A DNA stretch of 48,932 nucleotides from Lentimicrobium sp. (lineage in GTDB: Bacteria; Bacteroidota; Bacteroidia; Bacteroidales; Lentimicrobiaceae): the NCBI GenBank assembly GCA_019429275.1, contig JAHYJC010000035.1, positions 1 through 48,932 on the forward strand, read 5' to 3'. Positions 15,425-24,402 of this stretch are shown here, in pieces (positions within the stretch are counted from its first letter, which is position 1; every line of letters starts with the position of its first letter). Both the position numbers and the translations under genes were made by a program. The notes below the pieces were generated by a model. It was given only the letters and a program-made list of their open reading frames with translations, was not told the origin of the DNA and made no database searches.

Positions 15425-17749
15425 TTAAAATTTAAAACTGTAACCAAAGGATGGGAAAAAACCAAAAAGACTTTTTTGATACAACTTAAGATTGTCGTAA
15501 ACTGCTTCAAAATCAAATCCGCTCGGTGATGTTACTTCATTATAACCCAGTATTTTCCGATCATAATAGTAATAATACGGGTTTTTACGGTTATAAACAT
15601 TGTAAATACTTATTGTCCAGACACGTTCTCCCCATCGGGTTTTAGCCGGAAAATTTACCGCAACATCCATACGGTGATAATCTCTCATATGGAAAGAATT
15701 AATTTCATCGTAAACAAAAACTTCCTGCCCTTCAAGATCGATCCGTTTTGAAGCAATTGTGACCGGATATCCGCTGCCATAAGTCCATGTAGCTGAAACA
15801 ATTATTTTCGCAGAAATTTCGTAATTCCAAACCAGATTTATGTCGAGAAGGCGGTTGTATTTAAACGGAAAAGCTTTTCCACCATTCAATTCATTAAATT
15901 TTCGGGTAGCATCCGCTATTGTTAAACCAGCCCACCCGGTTGACCGCCCCTTTGTTTTCTGAAGGAAAAATTCAACCCCATAATTTATTCCCTTACCATT
16001 ACTTACAACAACACTCTCCCAGGAGGAAAAGGCTCCTGTAAGAGAATAACCCGGCCTAAATGCTATGAGACCCGATAGTTCTTTGTAGTAAGTCTCCACA
16101 CTCAACTCAATATTTTTCGAGTTAAAACTTCTTGCAAAACTTAAAGAATACTGCGCCGAGCGCCCTGGTTTGATATTACCGGTAGATGGCATCCAATAAT
16201 CATTGGGTATGCCTGTTCCCGAATACGAAAGCAAATGCATAAACTGATTGGTAACTGCATATGAAAGCTTTACTGAGGTTTGTTGATTAAGTGGTATGTT
16301 GGTATTAATCCTTGGTTCAGCAAAAAGATAGCTCGTTTTATCAACATACATATGGGGTATCCTGAGGCCGGCATTTATTGAAAAGTTATTAAGAGAAATC
16401 TCGTGTTCGGTAAAAAAAGCATTTTCTAAAGATTTATCGCCTGAGCTATAATTTCTGTGAACTTTTTTATCATTGAATTCTGCATCGTAAACTTCATCAT
16501 TTGGTGAAATATGATGTAATATCCCGGAATACCCTGACAAAATTCTATAATTTGCTAATGGAGAGTAAGATACCTCTGCCTTAAACAACAGATCGCGAAC
16601 TTTTGAAGTCAACTGATTATTGACGATCTGAATTGTAGAATCACTTTCAATCTCATTTTTCAACTTGTTTGAATACTGATACTGCGAAACGGCCAACACC
16701 AGATTAGTAAAAATTTTATCATTCACGATTTTGTTATACCTGACAGCCCCTGCCAGATTACCCCAGGATACTGTTGATTTAAGATTAGAATAATATGTCT
16801 TATTTTTGATGCTCACAGCATCATTTCCCTGATAAAAACTGAAAAATAAACGATCTCGATCAGTCAATTTGTAATTAAATTTTGCATTCAGATCATGGAA
16901 ATTATACCCGATTCCTGTCCCCATAAGGCGTAATAGTGGGAGCGTGTTTCGCCGGGCTGAAATCATAAACGAGCTTTTACCATTGAATGCCGGCCCTTCA
17001 AGTAACAATTTTGAAGATAGCAAACCCAATGATCCCTGCCCTGCGAATTTTTCCATGTTTCCTTCTTTCATCCTCACATCAAAAACAGAAGACAAGCGGC
17101 CACCATATCGGGCAGGAAACCCGCTTTTAATCAGTTTCACATCGCTGATAGCATCGGCATTAAAAACAGAAAGAAAACCACCAAAATGTGCAACGTAATA
17201 AAGCGGAACATCATCTAGAATTATCAGATTCTGATCAGGACTACCACCTCTGACATACATCTCGCTCTTTGCCTCACCGCCCGATTGAACGCCGGGGGTC
17301 ATTTGAAAAGCTTTAATGATGTCAACTTCGCCGAACAGATTTGGTATTTTCTTTATTTCCCTGATTGAGAGTCGTATTGTACCTGTTTCGGTAGTTTTAT
17401 TAACTGAGGTCAGTTCTTCGGATACAATATTTACACCTGTCAGACTTATCCCTGGCTTCAGATAGAAATCAATTTCCGCCTTTTTGATATCTTTTAACTG
17501 CATTCTTAAAGGAAGGTAACCAGTAAATGAAATCTGAATCTCTCCTTGTGCCGAAATATCGACCATTATGGTATAGTAGCCATACGAATTGGTAACAGTC
17601 CCTTTGCCACTTTCAGGATTAAAAACTGAGGCTCCAATTAAAGATTCTTTGTTTAATTCATCATACACAAACCCACTTAACCGTGTGGTCTGAGACAGAA
17701 GCGTCATTGCCAAAAATGAGAGTATTGATAATAAAGTTATACCTTTCAT
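15425..17749 (-). CDS. TonB-dependent outer-membrane receptor
   Basis: The protein has 774 residues from the ATG at 17749. An upstream in-frame extension overlaps DUF4249 and has no signal peptide. Order of parts: signal peptide (about 1-19), carboxypeptidase-like regulatory domain (about 22-105, LSGFVYDELNKESLIGASVF), plug domain (about 115-230, including MTPGVQSGGEAKSEMYVRGG and LIILDDVPLYYVAHFGG), then the barrel, ending in FGYSFKF. It imports a substrate through the outer membrane using TonB energy. This receptor class is regularly encoded next to a DUF4249 lipoprotein, as here (1 bp apart). The substrate is unknown. Confidence 0.92.
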   Translation of the reverse strand: MKGITLLSILSFLAMTLLSQTTRLSGFVYDELNKESLIGASVFNPESGKGTVTNSYGYYTIMVDISAQGEIQISFTGYLPLRMQLKDIKKAEIDFYLKPGISLTGVNIVSEELTSVNKTTETGTIRLSIREIKKIPNLFGEVDIIKAFQMTPGVQSGGEAKSEMYVRGGSPDQNLIILDDVPLYYVAHFGGFLSVFNADAISDVKLIKSGFPARYGGRLSSVFDVRMKEGNMEKFAGQGSLGLLSSKLLLEGPAFNGKSSFMISARRNTLPLLRLMGTGIGYNFHDLNAKFNYKLTDRDRLFFSFYQGNDAVSIKNKTYYSNLKSTVSWGNLAGAVRYNKIVNDKIFTNLVLAVSQYQYSNKLKNEIESDSTIQIVNNQLTSKVRDLLFKAEVSYSPLANYRILSGYSGILHHISPNDEVYDAEFNDKKVHRNYSSGDKSLENAFFTEHEISLNNFSINAGLRIPHMYVDKTSYLFAEPRINTNIPLNQQTSVKLSYAVTNQFMHLLSYSGTGIPNDYWMPSTGNIKPGRSAQYSLSFARSFNSKNIELSVETYYKELSGLIAFRPGYSLTGAFSSWESVVVSNGKGINYGVEFFLQKTKGRSTGWAGLTIADATRKFNELNGGKAFPFKYNRLLDINLVWNYEISAKIIVSATWTYGSGYPVTIASKRIDLEGQEVFVYDEINSFHMRDYHRMDVAVNFPAKTRWGERVWTISIYNVYNRKNPYYYYYDRKILGYNEVTSPSGFDFEAVYDNLKLYQKSLFGFFPSFGYSFKF

Positions 17750-17750
17750 A

Positions 17751-18719
17751 CTAGTTAAGTTCAAGTTCTTCAAGTTGGAGTGTTGATATGTCGTTGTTGA
17801 AAGATGCAAAAATTCCCAAACCATTTTCAATATTTGTAAAAACATTTACAGGTTCTCCGGTTCCGTACAAAATATCACCCTGTTTATTATAAACGGAATA
17901 TAGCCATGTACTTCTGTACTTATAATAATCCTGAGAAACATTCCGTAATTGAATGGAAATAATTTCGCTCAACAGTACTTTAATTCCTTTATCCAGTATC
18001 TGTCTGGCCTGAAAGAAAAATTCGAACTGAACACTCTGACCATTAATTGTTTTATCAGTAAACAGCAGGTATTGTGGCTTTTTTAAATCAGGGTTTAAAG
18101 GCGATGGATAGTGAATTTCAGAAACCACATATGGGGCAAAAGAGGCAAGTTGTCTGTAATCTTCAGGACTATATTCTGCCCCTGTGAATGATAAAACAAC
18201 TTCGTAATAATTGGTTTCCACAGGATTATCAGTAAACGTTAATGTTACTTTTGAGTATATCAATCCGCCTTCATCTTCGTAGGCCATACGGTCAATATTA
18301 ATCTCTTCAATATTAACCTTTTGGGGTATGCTTGTTTCTGCACTAACTGATTCATAACCAGGCACAGATACTTCTATCCTGAAATGCTCTCCGGTAAGTG
18401 GGCCCTGAGTGGGTGAATACCGAATTGGGTAAAAGTCTTTATTATGGTACTTTTCGCATTTAAGAGTGTCAGCTTCAGGATTGCCGTTTTTATACAACAA
18501 AACAATTGCATTGTCAATTGAACTGAATGAAGTAGTATCAAAGATATTGCGGCTACCGGAAATTTCAAATCCAAGGTACTTGCCATGAGGAAATGAATAT
18601 GGCACCAGCGTTGAATGTATGACCAATGCAGGCTCTGTTTCAGGTACTTCTATGGATATCTCTTTGTCGCAGGAAAGGAATAGAAACAAACTAAAGAAAT
18701 AATAAATACATTTTTTCAT
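17751..18719 (-). CDS. DUF4249 lipoprotein
   Basis: The protein has 322 residues. The lipoprotein signal ends at Cys17 (LFLFLSC). The mature sequence matches DUF4249: an early IEVPETEPALVIHSTLVP strand pair, ETSIPQKVNIEEI in the middle, then EISIQLRNVSQDYYKYRSTW and a terminal block with VFTNIENGLGIFASFN. DUF4249 proteins are outer-membrane lipoproteins encoded beside a TonB receptor; they are thought to act as surface lids or binding partners in the manner of SusD, although the fold differs. Start and stop codons nearly touch those of its neighbours (3 bp upstream, 1 bp downstream), so the operon is tight. Confidence 0.9.
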   Translation of the reverse strand: MKKCIYYFFSLFLFLSCDKEISIEVPETEPALVIHSTLVPYSFPHGKYLGFEISGSRNIFDTTSFSSIDNAIVLLYKNGNPEADTLKCEKYHNKDFYPIRYSPTQGPLTGEHFRIEVSVPGYESVSAETSIPQKVNIEEINIDRMAYEDEGGLIYSKVTLTFTDNPVETNYYEVVLSFTGAEYSPEDYRQLASFAPYVVSEIHYPSPLNPDLKKPQYLLFTDKTINGQSVQFEFFFQARQILDKGIKVLLSEIISIQLRNVSQDYYKYRSTWLYSVYNKQGDILYGTGEPVNVFTNIENGLGIFASFNNDISTLQLEELELN

Positions 18720-18722
18720 GTT

Positions 18723-19715
18723 CTAATTTTTAGAATTAATTATAGAACTCATCAAAAACTCTAATTCGTTTTGGGTAAAACTTCCTTCATAAAGTTTACC
18801 ATTAATTACAAGTGATGGTGTAGAATATATTTCTTGTCTAAATAAATCATCTCGAACCTTCAACATATTTATAAGGTAATTGCCATTCATGACAATTTTA
18901 TCAAAACTTTCACCATCAGAGGTATCAATTGAAAAGAATTTTGAATAAAATTTCGAAGAATGAATAGAATCAGGATTATTAATCAACTGTTCAATTAGTT
19001 TTCCTCCTATATTTTTGTGATCTGCATAAGCAATTGCTTTTGCAGGCAGTTCAAATGAAGAATCCAGATAAATTAACTCGAATATTATACTATTATTATA
19101 CTTATATATTATTTCTCTCATTTTTAGCAAGAACTCAATACAACTTTGACAATCAAAGTTTACAATCAGGAAAACTTTATCTTTATCATTGCCACAATTA
19201 TTTAATGAAATCCCTTTAATATTTGAGGTATCAATGACTTTGTGATACTCTGGCAACAAAAATGACTCCACTTTATAAATTATTGACAATGAGTCAATAT
19301 GTTTCTTCAGTTTCTCTTTCTTAGTAATATTTAAAAGAATTCTATTAACTTCCTCCTTGTTAGAGAACCCCGGATTTAGTCTCATGAATTGCAATATATC
19401 GTCATCTGTAATTCTACCTGTTTTATCATAAGAAAACTGCTCCAAATAAGCTTCTTTTGTTAATTCATATTTTTTAGCTTCAATGGTTAATAATTCTTCT
19501 ATAATAACTTGCTCCAGTTTTTGTTTTCGCATATTGTAAATCTCAATTCTTCCAAGAGAATCAATTTCATCATAGCGAATTCCTTTCTCACCTACGACAG
19601 CAATTAAACTTATCCCACTTTTTTGAGTTGGCAATACTTTATTTTTATTATTGCAGGAATAATAAATAGTTAAAAAAATAAATACTGCCATTAAATAAAT
19701 TGATTTTTTCTTCAT
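18723..19715 (-). CDS. Thioredoxin-fold lipoprotein with SurA-like N-terminal region
   Basis: The protein has 330 residues from the ATG at 19715. The lipoprotein signal ends at Cys21 (IYYSC). Residues about 38-130 are helical and Lys/Glu-rich, resembling the N-terminal chaperone part of SurA/foldase proteins (LEQVIIEELLTIEAKKYELT). The C-terminal half is a thioredoxin/DsbA-like fold with an active-site pair C189-Q-S-C192 and a cis-proline loop STPSLVINGKLYEGS. It should sit at the outer or inner membrane facing the periplasm and make, break or shuffle disulfides. Being first in a tight operon with DUF4249 and a TonB receptor suggests redox handling of a cargo. The DNA here looks more AT-rich than its neighbours. 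Confidence 0.75.
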   Translation of the reverse strand: MKKKSIYLMAVFIFLTIYYSCNNKNKVLPTQKSGISLIAVVGEKGIRYDEIDSLGRIEIYNMRKQKLEQVIIEELLTIEAKKYELTKEAYLEQFSYDKTGRITDDDILQFMRLNPGFSNKEEVNRILLNITKKEKLKKHIDSLSIIYKVESFLLPEYHKVIDTSNIKGISLNNCGNDKDKVFLIVNFDCQSCIEFLLKMREIIYKYNNSIIFELIYLDSSFELPAKAIAYADHKNIGGKLIEQLINNPDSIHSSKFYSKFFSIDTSDGESFDKIVMNGNYLINMLKVRDDLFRQEIYSTPSLVINGKLYEGSFTQNELEFLMSSIINSKN

Positions 19716-19842
19716 GTGACTATTTTCAAAAACCAAACTGCCACATAAGAAAAAATAATACTTCTCGTAAAAACTGACATTAGAAAACAGTTTTAAGATA
19801 ATGTTAATACATTTACTTATGCGACAGTCTTTTAAATTAGAA

Positions 19843-20823
19843 TTAGTAGATAATATTCCCAGCTACATACCAGTTATTGTTCCAAGTAAAACCCCATGTT
19901 AAGTTTTCTGGGATATCAACAACAAAACAACTTGATCCATCAAAAGAACTACCAGGCATTGGGCATTGATTGCCATTTATTGGTGTATAGTAATGCGCCC
20001 CGTATCTATCTGGCCACATAAAAGCAGATGTTCCAACAGGTGCAACGCCAATATGGCAATTTCTGGAATCATAAGTTCCAATTGCACAATCTCTACCTCT
20101 GAATTCCTCTAAAGAATAAGCTATCTTGTAATTCAAAACCGTTTGATCTCTGTGAGGATAAATTACTAGTCCTCTTTTGTTATAGTTACCTGTGCTGAAG
20201 CGTAACCAATACTGATTCAGGTTTGTTCCAACCCACCATGATTCTATTCCATTAATAACAACATATTTCCAACTTGATAACCAGTTTTCCTTATATTGCA
20301 TTTTTACGAGTATCTCCCACCCTTCAAGGTAATGGACCACTCCTATAAAATTGTTACTTGTCGTGTAGCCAACTGGGTAACCCATAATCCAATTATTTGA
20401 GCTTTTTAGCTGATTGAGCTTAACATCCAATTGAAATCCGCTCACACCTTCTTCAAGATTTGCAGTTATGAATTCTACAAAAATTTTTGGTTCTTCATCA
20501 GAATAAGAATCGGATTTCTTAGCTTTATCATAACCTAATAGATGATCAGTCATATTTCCTGATTCCAGATGATCGACACCCGTAATTAACTTTAGGCTAT
20601 ATGCAGTAAGATAATCATTTACGAGACTTTTCTCCTCAGAATAGACTCTATAATAGGCAGTACTCTTTCCAGTCTCATCTGATACTACTATTTCTTTACT
20701 GAAAAGATGTTGACCTTCGTCAACTGATTTATTGGAAATTGCTTGGGCATTATCACCCTCTTTTGAGCAGCTAATTACTAACAAAGATAAAGCTGCAAGA
20801 ATTGTAAAAAGAATCTTATTCAT
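19843..20823 (-). CDS. Unknown Cys-containing lipoprotein
   Basis: The protein has 326 residues. The signal is lipoprotein type, with lipidated Cys19 (LLVISCSK). I do not recognise a family. Residues about 35-140 are a mixed helix/strand region; the rest is strand-rich and very aromatic, with many Trp and Tyr. Two cysteine pairs occur late: RDC...RNC (spaced by nine residues) and NQC...SSC (spaced by eleven). They look like structural disulfides in a secreted domain. The last 60 residues resemble a carbohydrate- or surface-binding beta domain in composition only. It lies 127 bp upstream of the thioredoxin-fold lipoprotein, which could act on its disulfides; that is inference. Confidence 0.65.
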   Translation of the reverse strand: MNKILFTILAALSLLVISCSKEGDNAQAISNKSVDEGQHLFSKEIVVSDETGKSTAYYRVYSEEKSLVNDYLTAYSLKLITGVDHLESGNMTDHLLGYDKAKKSDSYSDEEPKIFVEFITANLEEGVSGFQLDVKLNQLKSSNNWIMGYPVGYTTSNNFIGVVHYLEGWEILVKMQYKENWLSSWKYVVINGIESWWVGTNLNQYWLRFSTGNYNKRGLVIYPHRDQTVLNYKIAYSLEEFRGRDCAIGTYDSRNCHIGVAPVGTSAFMWPDRYGAHYYTPINGNQCPMPGSSFDGSSCFVVDIPENLTWGFTWNNNWYVAGNIIY

Positions 20824-20900
20824 GATCTTGGGTTTTAAAGTAATTTAAATTAAAAAATCTGTTAAGCTTATAAGAATTGAAGAATAAAATTTTCATGGAG

Positions 20901-20961
20901 GCACATCCACAACCACTGAGCAAGCCAAATGCTTATACCCGTTGTATAGGTAGGGATGTGC
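20901..20961. repeat. Imperfect palindrome, long hairpin
   Basis: Nested arms: GCACATCC (20901-20908) with GGATGTGC (20954-20961); ACAAC (20909-20913) with GTTGT (20941-20945), with an 8-nt bulge on the right; AAGC (20922-20925) with GCTT (20931-20934) around a CAAAT loop. It could fold as RNA in the leader or as a DNA hairpin. Confidence 0.5.
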
Positions 20962-21101
20962 AGAGATATACTTAAAGGTTAATGAATAGGAGGATTTCAC
21001 CCCCCCCCAGCGCAACTCGCTGATAAACAAGTAGTTAATAAATATATAATGCGATTAATATGATAGTAAGTAACAATCATTTATTTATACAAATTAGGCA
21101 T

Positions 21102-21130
21102 CAAATATACACTTTAAATTCAAAAGTCAA
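21102..21130 (-). promoter_or_regulatory. Candidate promoter of the lipoprotein/TonB module
   Basis: Read on the minus strand: TTG (21130-21128), an 18-bp spacer and TATATTTG (21109-21102). It matches the Bacteroidota consensus but lies about 280 bp before the lipoprotein start codon. Confidence 0.45.
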
Positions 21131-21246
21131 GTGGTTTTAGAATCAATTTATTAAATCAGAAATTTTGTTGTTACTGTAATCCAGATTTCAGATTCAAATT
21201 TTATACGATTCTTTATTCACCATCCCAGAACATTTCCGTATAACTC

Positions 21247-22188
21247 TCATTCCCCCTTCCACAACCTCCCCTGCCACGTATTTCTCTTTTCCAGTTCAGC
21301 TTCAATCAAAACGGCAACCTGATCCGCTCTCAGGCTACCCCAGGGCTGACTCAGCAAAAAGCGGGGCGGAACTTCGCCGGTAAAACGTTCAATTACAAAA
21401 TCGGGATTCAGCCGTTCAATAAACGCAACAATAAAATCTACATACTCTTCAAGTGAAAATAGATCAAATGATTGCGAATCTTGCTCAAACTGCCTGGCCA
21501 TTACAGTATCTTTAACGATCTGCAACTGATGAAATTTAATGGTACTTAAAGGTAATTCCGATACAACCTCTGCCCTGCTCAGCATTTCTTCGCGGCTTTC
21601 GCCGGGAAGCCCGAAAATGAGGTGAATCCCGGTTTTTATTCCAAAGGAAGCAGTTTTACGAATCATAACTTCTGCCTGTTCAAAGGTGTGCCCGCGGTTT
21701 ATGGCTGCTAAAGTCTGATTGTTGGTCGATTCAAGTCCATATTCAATTATAACGTAACATTCTTTGGAGAGAGAAGCAAAATATTGCAATTTTTCATCGT
21801 CCATACAATCGGTGCGGGTGCCAATAACCAATCCGATAATATCGGGATGTTGTAAAGCTTCATTGTAAATCTCTTTTAAGTGACTGAGTGGGGCATATGT
21901 ATTTGAATAGGTCTGGAAATATGCCAGATACTTCATTGCTCTTCTGTACCTCACTTTGTGAAATTCAATGCCTTCGTTTATTTGCTGTGTGATGGACTTC
22001 GATGGCTGACAATAAGAAGGGTTAAATGCATCATTGTTACAATAAGTACAACCACCTAAGCCGGCAGTACCATCGCGGTTGGGGCAGGTGAATCCGGCAT
22101 CTATGGAGACTTTCTGCACCCTGCTCCCGAAGGTGCGTTTGAAGTATTCATTGTAGCTGTTGTAGCGTTTACTGTCAGGCTTTTGCAT
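21247..22188 (-). CDS. Radical SAM protein, TIGR01212/YhcC family
   Basis: The protein has 313 residues, standard for the family. It opens with YNSYNEYFKRTFGSRVQKV, typical of TIGR01212. The iron-sulfur cysteines are C35, C47 and C50 (FTCPNRDG, then GGCTYC), a longer first gap than the usual CX3CX2C. Later family blocks are GTRTDCMDDEKL, IEYGLES, GIHLIFGLPGE and KFHQLQIVKDT. YhcC-like proteins resemble the Elp3 radical SAM core and are thought to modify RNA or a related substrate; the reaction is unproven. It is cytoplasmic and monocistronic. Confidence 0.92.
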   Translation of the reverse strand: MQKPDSKRYNSYNEYFKRTFGSRVQKVSIDAGFTCPNRDGTAGLGGCTYCNNDAFNPSYCQPSKSITQQINEGIEFHKVRYRRAMKYLAYFQTYSNTYAPLSHLKEIYNEALQHPDIIGLVIGTRTDCMDDEKLQYFASLSKECYVIIEYGLESTNNQTLAAINRGHTFEQAEVMIRKTASFGIKTGIHLIFGLPGESREEMLSRAEVVSELPLSTIKFHQLQIVKDTVMARQFEQDSQSFDLFSLEEYVDFIVAFIERLNPDFVIERFTGEVPPRFLLSQPWGSLRADQVAVLIEAELEKRNTWQGRLWKGE

Positions 22189-22478
22189 TGGTCAGTTGTG
22201 TATCGATAATTCAGCAAATTTTTATCTCGCGCAAAGACGCAAACCTGCCCGGCGGCAGGCGGGGACGCAATTTATTGATTATAAATTGTTTGAATCGCAA
22301 AACTTTCGTTTTGTAATAAATTGATTATGAATGTATTAAAAATATTTATCAAAGTTCTGTGTATTGAATGAAGTCAGAATTGACTACTTAATCACAAGAG
22401 TACAAATATACGCTTATCAACCAACCAAAAAGGCTGCCTTTGCAGACAGCCTTTACAGTAATTCAGTAATTATTCAGC
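22189..22478. repeat. Intergenic region with REP-like palindrome
   Basis: At 22244-22259, CCTGCC/GGCAGG forms a perfect 6-bp stem with a CGGC loop. It is embedded between GACGCAAA (22236-22243) and GGGGACGCAA (22261-22270), so the GC-rich palindrome looks inserted into a GACGCAA-type repeat. GC content jumps sharply against the AT-rich surroundings. The rest holds the terminator at 22426-22454 and no gene. Confidence 0.5.
22426..22454 (-). terminator. Rho-independent terminator of the POT transporter gene
   Basis: AAGGCTG (22430-22436) pairs with CAGCCTT (22447-22453) around a 10-nt loop. The A-run on the left gives a T-run on the minus strand. It lies 25 bp past the stop codon. Confidence 0.85.
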
Positions 22479-24284
22479 TTATTTTGTAGCAGCTTCAAGG
22501 CGTTTCATAATGGAGAAAATAAAAATCGCCGACAATACGCAGCAAACGATAAAGATTGCCCACAAGGAGGTTAAATTCAGTTTACCCCAGAAATCGCTAC
22601 CGATGAACAGGAATTTATTACCCACGGCAGTGGCAAGCAGCCATCCACCCTGCATAAGCCCCTGGAAACGGGCAGGAGCAACTTTTGATACAAATGAAAG
22701 ACCCATCGGGCTCAGGAAAAGCTCAGCAATGGTAAGAATAAGGTAACTGCTAATGAGCCAGTAAGGCACAACCCTCGATGAATCAGGCACAGGATTGTAC
22801 TTGGTCACTCCGTTTTCAACAAACTGAAGTTCGTGAGGAGAAACCAGTCCGATGGAGGCTACAAGGATTACAAGGAATCCCAGCGCAGCGATAAACATAC
22901 CAATACCGATTTTTTTCGGAGTGGAAGGTTCCATATTTTTACTGCGCAGCCAGGTAAACACAGCCATTACCGGGAAAGTAAGCGAAACAATAAACAGAGG
23001 ATTGAACGACTGGAATACTTCAGGGGCAATAGGATTGGAAGCTCCGCTTCTGGAGATAAAGTAATAAGTTAAACCTCCGAATACCAGTGTCATTGCTCCA
23101 CCAATCAGTTTGTTTGACTGTTTCTTGTTAAAGAGAAGAACAATTCCGGCTATACCGGCGATGAATGCCAGAATTGACTCAAGATTGAAGAAAATATTTG
23201 TGAAAGCCCCGACTTCTTTTACTGTATAATCACGTGCAAAGAATGTAAGCGTTAGTCCGTTCTGGTGGAATGACATCCAGAAGAAAATTACCACAATAAA
23301 TACAAGCAGCAATGAGGTTACCCTTGGCCGCTCCTCTTTGGTAGAAATCTGGAACATCATGGCTACAAAACCAACAAAAAGTCCGACCGCCATACCCAAT
23401 GCAAGGTCATCCATGGCAAGATAGAAAATAACAGAAGTGGTAATCATGAGTCCGGCTGCAAGCAGAAAGCTTACGAGATTGCCTTTGGCTTTTCCGGTTT
23501 CATTGGCATCCTTTACAACTTTTGAAACCGTGGGCAGAAGTTTATTGAATACGATATAAACCAGCAATGAAATAACCATGGCAATTGCAGCAATACCAAA
23601 GGCATAGTTATATCCTCTTGCAAAGGCATTGATATAATCATTGGCAAAAGCACCCAGATCAGTTACAACTTTGCCCGAGACACTGTTGGCCAATTCCTGG
23701 AATTTGCTTACATCTTCCAGTGAACCATTGGTATAGGCATGGCACAATGCCGGAAGGCTTCCGTCATGTTTAAAGCCTTGGGTAGAAAGAAACCAGTTGC
23801 GGATTCCGGTAGCAACGAAAGGTGCAAAAAATGCACCGATATTGATACCCATGTAAAAGATCATAAATGCAGTATCACGTACTTTTGAGTAGGCAGGATT
23901 GTCATACATCTGCCCAACCACAGCCTGAAGGTTGCCTTTGAACAGGCCATTACCCAAAGCAATGGTAAACAGGCCAATCAAAGTGATTGCCAGCGGATTA
24001 CCAGGAATTGCCATCACAACATAACCTGCAAACATGATGATGATACCCATCAGAATTACAAATTTGTACTTTCTGGTTGCGTCAGCCAGGATACCACCGA
24101 TCAAGGCTAATGCATAAATGCCGAAGTAAAACCAGCTGTAATATCCTCCGGCCTGTGACTCGGTCAGGCCATACTTTGCCTGAAGAAATAAAACCAGGAT
24201 TGCCATCATGGTGTAGAAACCGAAGCGCTCTCCCATATTGGAAAAAAACGCTACGAGTAGTCCTTTCGGATGCTCTTTTAACAT
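22479..24284 (-). CDS. POT-family proton-coupled peptide transporter
   Basis: This inner-membrane transporter of 601 residues has about 14 hydrophobic segments. The signature ExxERFxxY motif appears as GERFGFY (E19, R20, F21, Y24), and the second POT signature appears around FMIFYMGINIGAFFAPFVATGIR. It imports di- and tripeptides with protons. Length is greater than classic DtpA types (about 490) because of an extended loop near residues 165-215 and extra helices in the middle, as in many Bacteroidota members. A -7 element lies upstream (CAAAAATA on the plus strand, 24334-24341). A peptide importer fits an amino-acid-fermenting lifestyle, but that is only suggestive. Confidence 0.92.
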   Translation of the reverse strand: MLKEHPKGLLVAFFSNMGERFGFYTMMAILVLFLQAKYGLTESQAGGYYSWFYFGIYALALIGGILADATRKYKFVILMGIIIMFAGYVVMAIPGNPLAITLIGLFTIALGNGLFKGNLQAVVGQMYDNPAYSKVRDTAFMIFYMGINIGAFFAPFVATGIRNWFLSTQGFKHDGSLPALCHAYTNGSLEDVSKFQELANSVSGKVVTDLGAFANDYINAFARGYNYAFGIAAIAMVISLLVYIVFNKLLPTVSKVVKDANETGKAKGNLVSFLLAAGLMITTSVIFYLAMDDLALGMAVGLFVGFVAMMFQISTKEERPRVTSLLLVFIVVIFFWMSFHQNGLTLTFFARDYTVKEVGAFTNIFFNLESILAFIAGIAGIVLLFNKKQSNKLIGGAMTLVFGGLTYYFISRSGASNPIAPEVFQSFNPLFIVSLTFPVMAVFTWLRSKNMEPSTPKKIGIGMFIAALGFLVILVASIGLVSPHELQFVENGVTKYNPVPDSSRVVPYWLISSYLILTIAELFLSPMGLSFVSKVAPARFQGLMQGGWLLATAVGNKFLFIGSDFWGKLNLTSLWAIFIVCCVLSAIFIFSIMKRLEAATK

Positions 24285-24402
24285 AGAATAATGTGTTAGT
24301 AGTTAATAATATGATCTTTAAAATTTCCCGGAACAAAAATAACCAAAAATCCGGGTTTACAATGAACCGCCGGAACTGTTCGGGATTTTGTCCATAAATA
24401 TT

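Larger units (their letters stand above)
20824..21246 (-). other. Long leader region of the lipoprotein gene
   Basis: This 423-bp stretch has no recognised gene. It contains an imperfect hairpin (20901-20961), a run of nine Cs on the plus strand (21000-21008, G9 in the transcript sense), and a minus-strand promoter (21102-21130). A minus-strand mini-ORF 21080-20997 (27 codons) has a lipobox-like LSASC before GGG codons encoded by the G9 run. If the promoter is right, the leader of the lipoprotein mRNA is about 270 nt. Confidence 0.45.

Noticed and set aside
20901-20961. Integron attC site
   Set aside because: The right arm begins GTTGTAT, not GTTRRRY, the left arm lacks RYYYAAC, and there is no integrase in the window. 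Kept only as a hairpin.
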